The notes beneath the pieces were generated by a model, which was not told the DNA's origin, made no database searches, and was given only the letters and a program-made list of their open reading frames with translations. Position numbers and translations under genes: made by a program. Positions 35,807 to 46,013 of a DNA stretch of 64,000 nt are shown in pieces (position 1 is the stretch's first letter; every line of letters starts with the position of its first letter). This stretch comes from Carnegiea gigantea (taxonomy: Eukaryota > Streptophyta > Magnoliopsida > Caryophyllales > Cactaceae), in assembly GCA_029747015.1 (NCBI GenBank), contig JAKOGI010000181.1, positions 186,001-250,000 of the forward strand. The letters are read 5' to 3'.

Positions 35807-37036
35807 ATGAGTGATGATGATGATGACTATGAACAAATATTTCTTCAACATGAACTTATCAAGAGAAGGATGTTTTTACTTATTACATAGGGAGCAGCAT
35901 TATGTATTCAGTATTATATGAAGTACCTCATGAAACGAAAGGTTAGAAGTTCGATTTGCTCAAGGTGGCTATATGTCATTGAGGTGCTCAATACCCTAGG
36001 TGAGAGTTATAAGATGTTAAGAATGGAGCCACATGTATTCATTCGACTAGCAAAATTACTAATGGATAGTTATGGTTTACGTTCAACAAGGACAATACGT
36101 GCAGAAGAGGCATTGGCCATGTGTCTTTGGACTTGTGCGCATGGGCACTCCAATCGTAATGTTCAATATAGATTTCAACATTCTGGAGAAACAATAAGTA
36201 GAAAATTTGCTGAAATTTTGAAATCTTTGATTGCATTTTCTAAAGATACTATACAACCACCTGATCATCAATTTAAAGAGATTCCAAGAAAAATTGGAGA
36301 AGATTACAGATTTTGGCCACATTTCAAAGGTGCAATTGGAGCTATGGATGGTACTCACATTCGTGCAGTTATAACTCCAAAGGAGAATGAAATTCCTTAT
36401 ATTGGAAGAAAAGGCTATGCCACACAAAATGTGATAGCAATATGTAATTTTGATATGTTGTTCACCTTTGTTCAAGCTAGTTGGGAAGGATCTGCACATG
36501 ACACACGTATCCTCACAGCAACATTAGAAAAGTACAAGAATTCGAATATGTTTCCACATCCTCCCCAAGGTATGTTCTCCTTTGTTTTCAGTTGCATCAA
36601 TACTAAAATTGTGTCATTTGTTATAAACTACGTTTAACAAGACGTTACTTATTTTTTATTAGGGAAGTATTATCTTGTAGATGCTGGTTACCCAAACATG
36701 AAAGGATACCTCGCACCTTTTAAAGGATCATAACATCGATATCATCGTCCTGATTTTAGGCGTTCAAGCCAACCTCCTGCAGGGTACTATGAAGTGTTTA
36801 ATTTTGCGCATGTATCTCTTAGAAATGTGATTGAAAGAACATTTGGGGTGTGGAAGAATAGATGGAGAATATTATTTGATATGCCAAGTTATGAATCCTC
36901 TACGCAGTGCAAAATTGTGGTGACAACCATGGCCCTTCATAATTATATCAGGAAATATGCCATCGAAGATGAAGAGTTCAATAGGTGTGATCAAGATCCC
37001 AATTACATGCCCCTAGTAGAAGACGATGAGGGATAA
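35807..37036 (+). pseudogene. PIF/Harbinger DDE transposase, nearly intact
   Basis: The start is set at ATG 35807, before an Asp run and FLQHELIKRRM. It stays in frame with the long block 35918-36569. The helix-turn-helix region has ALAMCLWTCAHGHSNRNVQ. Catalytic residues stand in GAMDGTHI (D, near 36345), GSAHDTRIL (D, near 36500) and NVIERTFGVWKNRW (E, near 36830). An intron at 36570-36662 (GT-AG) splits PPQG from KYYLVDAGYPN. Only two stops are seen, TAG at 35888-35890 and TAA at 36731-36733. The end is EDDEG at 37036. The enzyme cuts and inserts the element at TWA sites. It is the best-preserved enzyme gene in the window. Confidence 0.88.
36570..36662 (+). other. Intron of the Harbinger transposase
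   Basis: 93 bp from GTATGTTC to TTATTAG. Joining the exons restores PPQGKYYLVDAGYPN, a conserved stretch of the family. Confidence 0.8.
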
Positions 37037-37589
37037 CAACATACCAATGAATATGATCATTCAGTAGAGCATGGCGAAGCATTGGATGATAGTGATATGT
37101 TTTCTCTTCGCACTAAAATTGCTAGATCTTTAATGAGTAGGTAATAATCGATTTATTTGGGGCCGTAGGTAGAAAGAAAAATAAAGTACCACGTTTTTAT
37201 AATTTGTATGTATTGATTAATCTTCGGTTTTGGTTGTTTGTTTTTTTCAATTTGATGCTTACCAAAGAATAAAATTTCATATGTGTATTATCTCTTATAA
37301 ATACATAGAAGTTGTTGGTTATAAACACCAAAAAAAAAAAAAATATCCAATCTCTTACTTTAGTAGAGAAATAAGAAGAAATAAATAATTATAATGTAAA
37401 AACGAAAAATAATAAATGATGGATTAATTGAGTAATACTTTAAAAGAAGTTAGGCCAAACAACTCAAGTTGTTCAAAACTATTTTCATATAAATTAGGCC
37501 AACCACTTCATAATTTCTCCAAAAACAGCTTTTAAAAAACTACTAAAAATAGTTTTTCATAAAATGGGCCAAACAGCACCTAGATTTAA

Positions 37590-37865
37590 TTTTGGTAGAG
37601 TAAGTCTTAAGTCTTGGTTGATAAAATGGTGGCTAAAACAATGACAAATAAATAGAATTTAGTATAAGTAATCAAATACCAACCATTTCATTTATGGTTT
37701 GAATAATGGTTGGTAATTTTATAACAAACCAATTGTTTTTCCTTTGAATATTACAATGGTTGGAAAACAAAATGTAATTACTATGATTGCTAAAACGGTG
37801 GGATTTTCCAACTACTTAAAAATAGTTGGTAACAAACGGTTGTTTAAATAGACATTTTAGTAGTG
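37590..37865. repeat. CACTA terminal and subterminal repeats, right (5') end
   Basis: Repeated ACCAACCATT, AATGGTTGG and TAGTTGGTAAC motifs in both orientations lead to the terminal TTTTAGTAGTG. They match the motif set at the other end (13177-13670). Confidence 0.8.
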
Positions 37866-37877
37866 GCAGGCCTATCA
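37866..37877 (+). repeat. CACTA target duplication (GCA) and the last bases of the LARD-2 5' LTR
   Basis: GCA is the right copy of the target duplication. GGCCTATCA is the end of the LTR, identical to the end of the 3' LTR at 49298-49306. Confidence 0.85.
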
Positions 37878-37883
37878 AGTTTT

Positions 37884-37901
37884 TGGCGCCGTTTCCAGAA
37901 A
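37884..37901 (+). promoter_or_regulatory. tRNA-Asp primer binding site of LARD-2, damaged
   Basis: TGGCGCCGTTTCCAGAAA, intact for its first ten bases and changed at four of the last eight compared with TGGCGCCGTTGCCGGGGA. Confidence 0.8.
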
Positions 37902-38187
37902 CTGGCATCGAATATTGGGTTTTTCCTAATAGGTTTAACTGAGTATTTTATTTTTCTTTTAAAAAAAACCTATAAAACAAAAAAAAATTTTAAATTAATA
38001 AAAAAATTGAATAAAAAAACAATGGCAATTTTTCATTTTCCCTAATTCAAGCATGAATTGTTTTGAAGGTATTTTAAGCGCTTAAATACGTTTCTTACTC
38101 AATGTGGTTATTGAGTGAGTAAATGGAAAATTTTAGCCATTGTTAATGAGGGTCTGAATAGTAAAACCTGAACTCTCTTGGACTATT

Positions 38188-38412
38188 GTGATTTTCATAG
38201 TAAAAATGTTGATGATGCATGTTATTGACTTGAGTGGATTGCTTAGGTTTGAAAAAGCTAGTCATGTTTCTGGATGTTCATTTTCTGATCCTTGTGCATT
38301 CTATACTAGATCTTATTATACCCCTTTTTGGTGTGACTTGTATAATTCTTCTGAACATTATATAAATTCGTGTCCTTATTATGTATCCTATGCTCAACCT
38401 AACTTTGCATAA
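38188..38412 (+). pseudogene. Gag-like frame of LARD-2, counterpart of 9053-9389
   Basis: The frame contains FEKASHVSGCSFSDPCAFYT, YYTPFWCDLYNSSEHYINSC and PYYVSYAQP, aligned with the LARD-1 peptide. The second Cys of the CX2CX4HX4C knuckle is Tyr here (CDLY), so the zinc site is broken. A stop follows YAQPNFA at 38410. Confidence 0.65.
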
Positions 38413-38774
38413 CCTATGGACAATATTGATGTTGTCCTATCCTTACATGATTCATCCTTTCATTTGGCTCAGTGCACAGGACTTGAGGTTGGTGAGCCTT
38501 TTAGGTTTGATCTAGGTTTGATGTTTCTGATGCATGTTTTAAGTCTGAAGATAATTTAGATGAGGTGCATGATCTAGTTGAGATGCCCTTGAAGGGGTCA
38601 TGTCATGTATTTATGCATGAGGAGTCTCCTAGCCTTGGTTTTGATAATAATGTTCTCCCTAATTACCTTTATCATTTCCATGTTTCACCAATCTGTTCAT
38701 TACACACTATTTCCCCCGAGTATTCTTCTGGATGTGCCCAATGATAATCCTATGATTTGTGATGCTAATGTTGA
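38413..38774 (+). other. LARD-2 internal sequence up to the viral insertion
   Basis: Matches LARD-1 in reverse complement, including CCCCCGAGTATTCTT near 38711 and GATAATCCTA-GATTTGTGAT near 38745. The match stops at CTAATGTTGA (38765-38774) and resumes at 46014. Confidence 0.7.
38765..38774. repeat. 10-bp direct repeat flanking the viral insertion, left copy
   Basis: CTAATGTTGA. The same ten bases stand at 46014-46023. LARD-1 has one copy at the uninterrupted site (TCTAATGTTGATTTGG in reverse complement). Confidence 0.8.
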
Positions 38775-39386
38775 GGAATTACTGACACTCAGGCCCCTAA
38801 GTTTAAGGGTAACTATTTTCAGGCCCAAGTTTTTTCAAAACTGATTCTGGGTTACCCTAGTTTGCAAGAAACTAATTTTTTGGTCTTTTTTCCTTATTAT
38901 TTAGTCCTTGAACTTTCAGAAATTGCAGAATAGTCCCTAAAATAGGAAAAATGTGTAAATAAGCTATTTTTAGAGTTTTTTCAGAAAATATGCTTGTTTT
39001 AGCTGATTTAACTTCTTATAATGACTTTACTGGTACTAGTTATCATAATTTACTACTTATATCTTATATATTATAATGTTTGTGGGTATAAGCCCACCAT
39101 ACTTAGCAAAAATAACTAAAACTTAGTTAAAGAGTTTTGACCATTATCTGAACTTAGTCAGTGCTGGATCTTGCCGTTCTTCTAGCTTCCAGTTTGTAGA
39201 GATTGCTAATCTCAACCCCACCTTCTTTAGATTAGGTATACACAGATCTGTTTCATTTCCTACCTTAGATCATAGTCACTAATCAAGTTTTAAGTATTTT
39301 TAAAGGATAGTGGAACTTTAATCAAGAAACTATAATATTTAAGACATAAGGTTCGATTGAATAATATTTTCTACTAGGAAAATTCT

Positions 39387-39392
39387 TTTATT
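39387..39392 (-). promoter_or_regulatory. Poly-A signal of the viral copy
   Basis: AATAAA on the minus strand, about 155 bases after the TATA box. A poly-A signal shortly after the transcription start is the pararetrovirus arrangement that gives terminally redundant RNA. Confidence 0.45.
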
Positions 39393-39545
39393 GAAAGCTT
39401 GAAAGTGGTTATATTACAATGGCATGCTTTGAAAAACTTAGGCTAATATCATTAGAGATGCTCACTCATAAAGAAATGGAGAATCCCAACTTCTCTCTTG
39501 CTCAAGAATGCTCAAATGACCGTGTGTTTCTCAGCACTCAACCTC

Positions 39546-39553
39546 TTTTTATA
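39546..39553 (-). promoter_or_regulatory. TATA box of the viral promoter
   Basis: TATAAAAA on the minus strand in the context CCCCTCTATAAAAAGAGG, about 180 bases after the last viral frame ends. This is where the pregenomic promoter should stand. Confidence 0.6.
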
Positions 39554-39732
39554 GAGGGGATGGGGGTACATAGGATGCTCTAAAGGCTATAGTACAAAAG
39601 GATTTTTTACATGGCTATAGTTATCTACAGTACAATGACAGCTATAGTACACACTTTATTTTATAGACTAGACACTTATCAAAATAGTACAATAATGGGG
39701 TAGCCTTTTTAGAATTTTTAATGATAACAAGA

Positions 39733-40610
39733 CTAGTCATCATTATTGAGATTCTGCATGCCTTCATCTCCAATTATATCTTCCAAACCATCATTATCTA
39801 GATAATCATCAAAATCTTCATCAATTTGCTTAAGATGCTCTGGGTCCCATTCTTCAAATAATTCAAGGAGATATTTCTTCCCTTCTTCGGATAAGAATTT
39901 TCCAGCTCCAATACCAAAGAGATAATCAAAAAGATCTTCTGACACTGCTCCTTCCACCTTCATATAGTCTTTAAATTCATTATTATAGGCGAAAGTAGTA
40001 TTTTCATAATGTATTAACATTTTTCCTTTTTTGATTAATGCCCAAAATTGATGATAAATGTTGAAAAATCCAATAGCTCTTGATAATGCAGGATCAGTAA
40101 CTAGACATACTGGAGTTCCAGAAATCCAATTTTATCGTTCATCATTGACATCTTTGCACTCAACAATCTGGATGAGATAATGAGCTTGTTTGGCTTTTCC
40201 ATTTTTATATCCAATCAGGGCACTATAAATTTCTAAATTAAGGCATCTGTGAACTAGAACTTTCGTTGGACCATCAGGGGATGTGAGAATCCAATGGATC
40301 CTTCTAAACAAGCATTATTGGAATTTAGTTAGAGTTGAAAAAAATGAAAATTTTGGATCTGGAATTTCTATGAAGTAAAGAACCATTTCGTATTTCTAGG
40401 TTTTATAAATAAGATCATTTGGAGATAATGAATTTGCTGGAAAGTAAACACCACCAACTCCAGACCTATCAGGAAAGTAGATTGTTGTACCCCAAGACTC
40501 CCAAATTTCATAGGAATAATGATGATAAAAGTCGATGCAGATTGCATACCACTCATTGAACCATTTCTCTTGGATATGAGAATTTATTTTTTCTTAGATT
40601 TCATAAGGAC
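39733..40610 (-). pseudogene. Viral C-terminal domain after RNase H, function unknown
   Basis: The last open part (40020-39733, 95 codons) is strongly acidic at its end and finishes with a run of Asn and Asp. Before it, frames between 40610 and 40025 are broken by several stops but carry aromatic-rich sequence (CIDFYHHYSYEIW at about 40540). This follows RNase H with no separate start codon seen. I do not recognise the domain. A transactivator or translation-helper protein is possible by position only. Confidence 0.5.
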
Positions 40611-40809
40611 ACTAAAGATAATTAATTTATAACTCTAGAAGAGAAAATCTCTAGGCTATTAGGTAGGCAGTAGATAATAGACCAAAACATGATCTACTTT
40701 TTGTATGAAATTCTACGTTATCGATAAGAACTTTACCAGAAGGCGTAACCTGTTCTAATATGACTGGCATTTCATTAAGGATTTCTCCTTTTCTAGCACG
40801 AGGCCAGCT

Positions 40810-41250
40810 TTGATGATCACCATTGGTGAGTTCTCAAGTTAGACTATCTGCTAGAGAGTTCTTCGATCCATGTATATGTTCAATAGTAAAGGAAAACTGG
40901 TTAAGCCATAATTGCCAATGCAAAATTCACCCTTGCGCTTGCATATTTGATAAATTCCTTTTTAAAAAACCAAGTATTCATTTGCAATCAGTTCGAATGA
41001 GAAAAGATTTTGGGGTTAAAAAGATTAAGAACTTTTCAATTTCCCTTATAATTGCAAGGATTTCCTTTTCCATTGTAGGATAGTTGCATTATGCCTTATT
41101 AAAACTTCCACTGTAATATTTGCAGAGTTTTTCTCTTTCTTTGATTTTGAGTACTGCACTTCAGTACTCATTGCTGACATCTGTTTCAAGAACTAAATCA
41201 TCGTCTTCGTTAGGCAAATTAAGGACAGGTAGATTTTTACACATCTTTTT
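40810..41250 (-). pseudogene. Viral RNase H region
   Basis: Minus-strand translation gives a short block with EIEKFLIFLTPKSFLIRTDC followed by an Asp/His-containing tail, in the order known for caulimovirid RNase H downstream of reverse transcriptase. Stops interrupt it near 41080 and 40930. Confidence 0.65.
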
Positions 41251-42060
41251 GAAATTTTGAATAATCTTTTTATCGTTAATGGTCTATGTCCAACTTATCT
41301 CTTTTTTGATTTTCTGCTGTAATGGCTTTCTTAATTTGACTAAATCTTTAATGAAATCTAAAACATAGGTAAGGCATTCGAGGAATCTTTCTAGTTGCTT
41401 CCTATTTTCAATTTTTTCAGGAAACTTTTCTATTTTTTCCAAAATATACTTTTGTAGGATGATTTGTCCAACTTTTATCTCTAGACTTAAAAACTCAATT
41501 TCTTACTCAGCATAAATGCATTTGTTCTTGCCAAGTATAATGCCATGATTAATACATCTCTGGGTGGCTGCTAAGACATCATCTTTGTGTTGTTCTATTG
41601 TTTTACAAAAAATAAGGATGTCATCGATGTAAACCAAGCAACAATGATTGAGGTCTTTAAAGATATTATTCATTCTCCTTTGGAATATTTGAGGTGCATT
41701 TTTAAGACTAAATGACATTACTATCTATTCATAATGTCCTTGTGGGACACTAAATACAGTTAAAGAAATACTTTCCTCATCCATTTTTATATGCCAATAA
41801 CCACTTTTACAATCTATTTTCGAGAACCAAGAGGCTTCTTGAATTATGTTGAAAAGGACTATTTTGTTAAGAATATAATAACCATCAAAAACAGTATTAT
41901 CATTAAGCTTTTTTTAATTGATTACCATTTTAACTTTTCCTCTTTTCTCTTCTGCGTGATTTCTTACCATGAAAGTAGGGCTGCTGTGAGGACTTTTGCT
42001 ATTTCTGATTAGTCCTTTATCAAGAAGTTCTTTAATTTGTTTATCAAACTCTTGGATATC
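41251..42060 (-). pseudogene. Viral reverse transcriptase region
   Basis: The clearest part is 41718-41503, with SLKNAPQIFQRRMN and VYIDDILIF. YIDD is the catalytic YxDD box, and the FxxxP-x-FQ segment before it fits the reverse transcriptase palm. Downstream comes NHGIILGKNK, the usual thumb start. Flanking parts up to 42060 are broken by stops and shifts. This enzyme copies pregenomic RNA into DNA. This copy cannot be read through. Confidence 0.85.
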
Positions 42061-42900
42061 CTAGTGGGTGTATACCATTTGTTTGACCCGAATGATGGTG
42101 TTGGGATTTAATAGAGTGATTTTAGAAAATGTTTTGTCTTTATCCCAAAATTTTAGAGCATTGTCAGAGTAGAGTTCTTTGCATAATTTTTTTTGTTGTT
42201 CAGCAATCTGCTCCTTAACAAATAACTCAAGCAACGAGATTATCAGTGCCACCTCTCGTTGTGCAGGCATTACCTTCTCACCATGCTGGCTGCGTGTAAA
42301 TTCAATTTTTTTGATGAGTGTAGGCCTTACTTAATTTTTCAATAGGAACTGAGTGACCATTAATTGTAAATATTATTTGGTTTATGGTCTGAGTGTATGG
42401 GGAATATAATCTTTGAAAATTATTTCCAATGATCATATCATGAGAGAGTTGATCAATAGCCCATAGAATTGGTATAATCCATTGAACTCCTCCTAATTCT
42501 ATGGATAACCCTTCTATGGCTTCATTGTGGCTTATAACACTATTATCAGCTATCTTTACTTGTAAAGGTTTTTTAGCTCTTTTTCACATAAATTCAGGAA
42601 ATAATGATCTTTTTCCGAAGTATACAGAACAACCACTATCTATGTAAGCACATAAGTCATATTCATTATACCCCTCTAAACATACCTTTATCGGGATATA
42701 AATACTATTAGTGTTTGTATTGGTAGCCTCATAACATGTTTCCATAGTCATATTTTTGACTAATTCATCCTCATAAATTGGTTCACTAACAGTTCTTATT
42801 TTGTACCCAATGACTTTTCTGTCTAAACTCGTTAACCAATCTATGCTGGGTCTTACACCTTTAAAACTCATTCTACTTATTTCACTGATCATGCTAATTG
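42061..42900 (-). pseudogene. Viral aspartic protease region
   Basis: The frame 42892-42584 has CAYIDSGCSVYFG near 42640, with D-S-G at the place of the retroviral-type D-T/S-G catalytic triplet. A further frame at 42270-42061 (charged, AEQQKKLCKELYSD) links protease to reverse transcriptase. The protease cuts the polyprotein in living relatives. Confidence 0.7.
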
Positions 42901-43681
42901 TATCATCTTCCTTAAGCTCCTCTTTAGCGAATGAAGATCCTTCTCCTCAATCTAACCTTGTGCTCATACTTCTTAATAGTTAGGGTTTAATGGTGATCTT
43001 ATTCTCCTCATCAATTTTAATTATATTTTTCTTATTGATTTTTATAGGGTTGGCAAAGCTAGATATCCATGACCGATCGATTTTTATCTGTTGTGGATGA
43101 GATTTGATCCTCTGGATCTTTTGCATGGGGGTAGGGCTTTCAAATTTCTCTTCTTCTATCATTGTTACCTTAGTTTTGGGATCTATCGTATTATCTAATT
43201 TATAGATAATTTTTCAAAATATCCTCAAGGGATATCCTCCTCTTTTCATATCCATCCCGACTGTTTTAATCTTAAGGGATAAGAAGTTTTTTGCAAATTC
43301 ATCTTTTAGACTCACATAATATCCAAGTCGAGAGTTAAAACCTACTGACCCATTATATAAATTGGTTTTTATCCCTATGATTATCTGATTATTAAATTTG
43401 GTATACCTAATATCATAGAGTAAAGTGTAAAGATCAATATCTTTACTATAATGTTATAATGGAGTGATTTGAACTTGGACACTTCCGACATGAATGCACC
43501 TATATTTTCTATCTTTGTTATACTTAAGGATATTCTCTTAATTAATAAGATTAACTTTCTCAACGTCATACTCACAATCTTTTATCTCAAGATCTCTTTC
43601 CATCATTTCCCATACGTATTTGCTTTGTAATTGAAAAATAAATTTTTTATAGATCATGTCCTTTTAGATTATGGGAAGAAG

Positions 43682-43990
43682 TCAATCTCTTTTGACTTTC
43701 TCATGATCATTCTCTACAATAAACTCTCCGCTTTGAAGATCACCAAGGCTAACCGAGCTACTTTCCATCATATAACTTAGTTCTTCATAATCACTTCCTT
43801 CATATTCATTGTCTTCTATAATTTTAACAATTCCTTTGTTGTTGCCTAGGGCCAAGTCTAATGCCTCATCTTCACTAAGCTCAACATAATCTAGGCCCCC
43901 TAAGGTTTCAATGAGTTTGTTATTCTTTCTGTTTTTGCATTGATTAGCATAATGACCCACTTCTCCACATGCCCAACATTGGCAATTGTT
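43682..43990 (-). pseudogene. Viral nucleocapsid zinc knuckle and acidic tail
   Basis: CWACGEVGHYANQC (43978-43937) is a CX2CX4HX4C zinc knuckle as found at the C-terminus of caulimovirid capsid proteins. An acidic region rich in Glu, Asp and Ser follows in the same frame to 43682. Confidence 0.8.
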
Positions 43991-44189
43991 TTTTTCCTGC
44001 CGGGCAATAAGCAGCTTTTCTAAAAAATTTATGTTTTTTAGGACTTAGTTTGTTGTAATATTTTCTTCTATATTTTTCGCCTCTCTGCTTGTTAAAACTC
44101 TTTTTCTGATAGAATTTACTTTTTCTTCTTTTCTCAGGTTCTTTTCCCTATTGGTGAAGTGAATCCCACCAAGTCAAGAATTGCTTTTT

Positions 44190-44710
44190 AATTTTCTTTT
44201 GCTTTTGAAGATCAAGACATTGTTTATTGACCCATTTTTACGAATAGAAAATTCTTGAACCAAGGGTATCAACAACATCTGTTTATTCAAACCATGTCAT
44301 GTATTTTTCATTAATTATAGAATTTATAGGGTATGGTAATTTGTCATAGAACATGCCAAAGTTTGTTTCATTATGCCCAATTTTATAATAGTATTGACTG
44401 AATTCTGTAATATAATTTTCTAGGTATCTCATATCCCATAGTTCTATGTTGTTAATTTTTCTTTGCCATTCTCTTGCTTTTTCTTCAGAATCAAGTTTAG
44501 CTCCGATGAATTCAGTTTCAATTTCATTACACAAATTTCTGAACACAGCAGCTGGTGTTTCCATCATTCTTAATGTGTTTTTACCATTTTCACTTAATGA
44601 ATCTACCAGTCAGCTATAGTGCCAGAGAAACTATGCTCGATATAATTTAAGAAGTTTGCCGCAGACCATGTAGTATTTAAATTTAAGACACTATTCATTC
44701 CTCTTTTCTA
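44190..44710 (-). pseudogene. Viral capsid-like region
   Basis: The main frame (44567-44283) contains CNEIETEFIGAK, RKINNIELWDMRYLENYI and FGMFYDKLPYPIN. The helical pattern and the place just before the zinc knuckle fit a caulimovirid capsid domain. The same block, more damaged, is present in the second viral copy near 63440-63660. Confidence 0.65.
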
Positions 44711-45634
44711 GTGCTCAAATATTTCTTCTCCATTACGGGCTCTATCAATGTTTAGGATATATCCAGTTTGGCTAATCGGGGTAAGACCAATTTCTTCATA
44801 GGTTGTGGTTTTCCTTGGGGTAAACCCGAAAGAAAAATTGCTTGTACGCTCTACAGGAATATACCTAGGTCTTAGGAAATGAGTGTTTCTTCTGGATGGT
44901 TCATCAAATTCTTCAGGTTTAGGAACGACATTCTTAACCAGATTATTTTCTGTTTTATATAAGTCAATTTCTTCTCCAATCTCATTGATTTCGTTTTCTT
45001 TAGTCATTTTATCATATTTCTTATCAAGTTTTCTTCTAATTTTTTCTAATGGTAAAACATTGAGATCTTCTAATTTAATCAGATTCATCTGCTAATATAT
45101 TTCTTTTTCTAGTTAGATATTATTAGTCTCTTCATTATCATCAGATAAAATATTATTTTTATCACTAATTGCACTCATGATTTTGCTTAGTTTGTCTGGA
45201 TTTTGATCCTTATCGAACATTTTTTTATAGCTCTTCAAGAGTATATTGTTTATACTCCATCTTCTTTTTCTTTTTTTTTCAGTCGATTTTTCACCAGATT
45301 GTTCTCCTATTTCTTTTTGGATTTTTATCTCTTACAGAGGAAATGAAATCTTGTTTTTTGGGTTTTGAAAAGGATATTTATACTGAAAATGAGTACTAAT
45401 TCTAGGAGTAGCTTTTTCGCTATTTCTAATTTCGTTAATAAGAGAAAGATGGATAACGATTAACTGATTCTTAAGCTCTTTTAGTTCGGTCTTAATTTTA
45501 GATAATTCTGCGTTTAATTTTAAAACTATATCAGTGATATAGTTTAATTGAGGTGCTAAAGAGATATTGCGTTCAGGTGAGTGGACAATGTGTGAATAAT
45601 TAGGACTAGGATAAGCAGGTGATGATTCAAGCAT
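44711..45634 (-). pseudogene. Viral N-terminal frames: coiled coil and linker
   Basis: The frame 45634-45332 starts MLESSPAYPSP and has a heptad-like segment (LNAELSKIKTELKELKNQL). The frame 45088-44708 has a charged segment (LEKIRRKLDKKYDKMTKE) and then RYIPVERTSNFSFGFTPR. Both recur in the second viral copy (62531-63170). A movement-protein motif was not found by eye. Confidence 0.6.
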
Positions 45635-45711
45635 TAATCACCGTTAATCATAGTTAACTAATTTAATTAGTCATTAATTATCTTAATAATTTTAATTATT
45701 TTTGTGCATCT

Positions 45712-45724
45712 GGCTCTGATACCA
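45712..45724 (-). promoter_or_regulatory. tRNA-iMet primer binding site of the viral copy
   Basis: TGGTATCAGAGCC on the minus strand, a perfect match to the caulimovirid primer site. By convention it marks the start of the circular genome. Confidence 0.9.
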
Positions 45725-46013
45725 TTTGAAAGAGGGCCTCGAGTTATACTAGTGGGAAAAATATCTCAAACACAAATTTAAATTTTTTGAAAGTAAGTTT
45801 TTAAGAATTGAGGGTAGATTTGCGAATATAAAAAGTTTTTGAGTATGCTTTGCAAACTAGAATAGTGCCTGGGTCTAGAAAATAGCTCAAATAAAAATTC
45901 AGGGTCCTTTTTGTTAGTTTCTTAAAAGACAAGGTACCTTATAATTGTTTTTAGAAAGCGGTGGTTCTTAAAATAGTTTACACTAAATTGAGGGTACTTC
46001 TGTGTAGTTTATT

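Larger units (their letters stand above)
26502..37580 (+). mobile_element. PIF/Harbinger element, about 5.4 kb without its nested hAT
   Basis: The left end is GGTACCTGTTTGGCC and the right end in reverse complement is GGTGCTGTTTGGCC, the GGGCCTGTTTGG-type ends of PIF/Harbinger. TTA precedes the left end (26499-26501). TAG follows the right end, so the 3-bp duplication is imperfect. Inside are both genes of the group on the plus strand: a Myb/SANT-like ORF1 (34405-35492) and a DDE transposase (35807-37036). The 5.7-kb hAT at 27056-32764 interrupts the 5' part. The Harbinger arms outside the hAT are 26502-27047 and 32773-37580. Confidence 0.8.
13177..37865 (-). mobile_element. CACTA (En/Spm) transposon, about 24.7 kb with nested insertions
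   Basis: The left end reads CACTACCAGAAAAA and the right end reads TTTTAGTAGTG, the CACTA terminal inverted repeat. Both ends carry dense subterminal repeats of CCAACT/CCAACCA and GGTTGG type. A 3-bp duplication (GCG/GCA) and the empty site in the LARD-2 3' LTR fix the boundaries. It carries tnpA-like and TNP2-like genes on the minus strand, the usual two-gene arrangement, both decayed. Removing the hAT (23379-25372) and Harbinger (26502-37580) insertions leaves about 11.6 kb, a common size for plant CACTA elements. Confidence 0.9.
38775..46013 (-). mobile_element. Endogenous pararetrovirus (Caulimoviridae-like), one genome length, circularly permuted
   Basis: A 7.24-kb segment inside LARD-2. 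Read on the minus strand it has leader sequence (46013-45725), a tRNA-Met primer site (45724-45712), a series of decayed frames with capsid-like, zinc-knuckle, aspartic protease, reverse transcriptase and RNase H parts in the Caulimoviridae order, an extra C-terminal domain, then a TATA box (39553-39546), poly-A signal (39392-39387) and more sequence to 38775. No integrase or LTRs are present. The leader is divided between the two ends, as expected when a circular genome was opened in its leader. Many stops and frame changes make it inactive. The genus cannot be set by eye. Confidence 0.85.

Noticed and set aside
36039..36499. Minus-strand frames of 65 and 138 codons
   Set aside because: Antisense to the Harbinger transposase, which has clear catalytic motifs on the plus strand.
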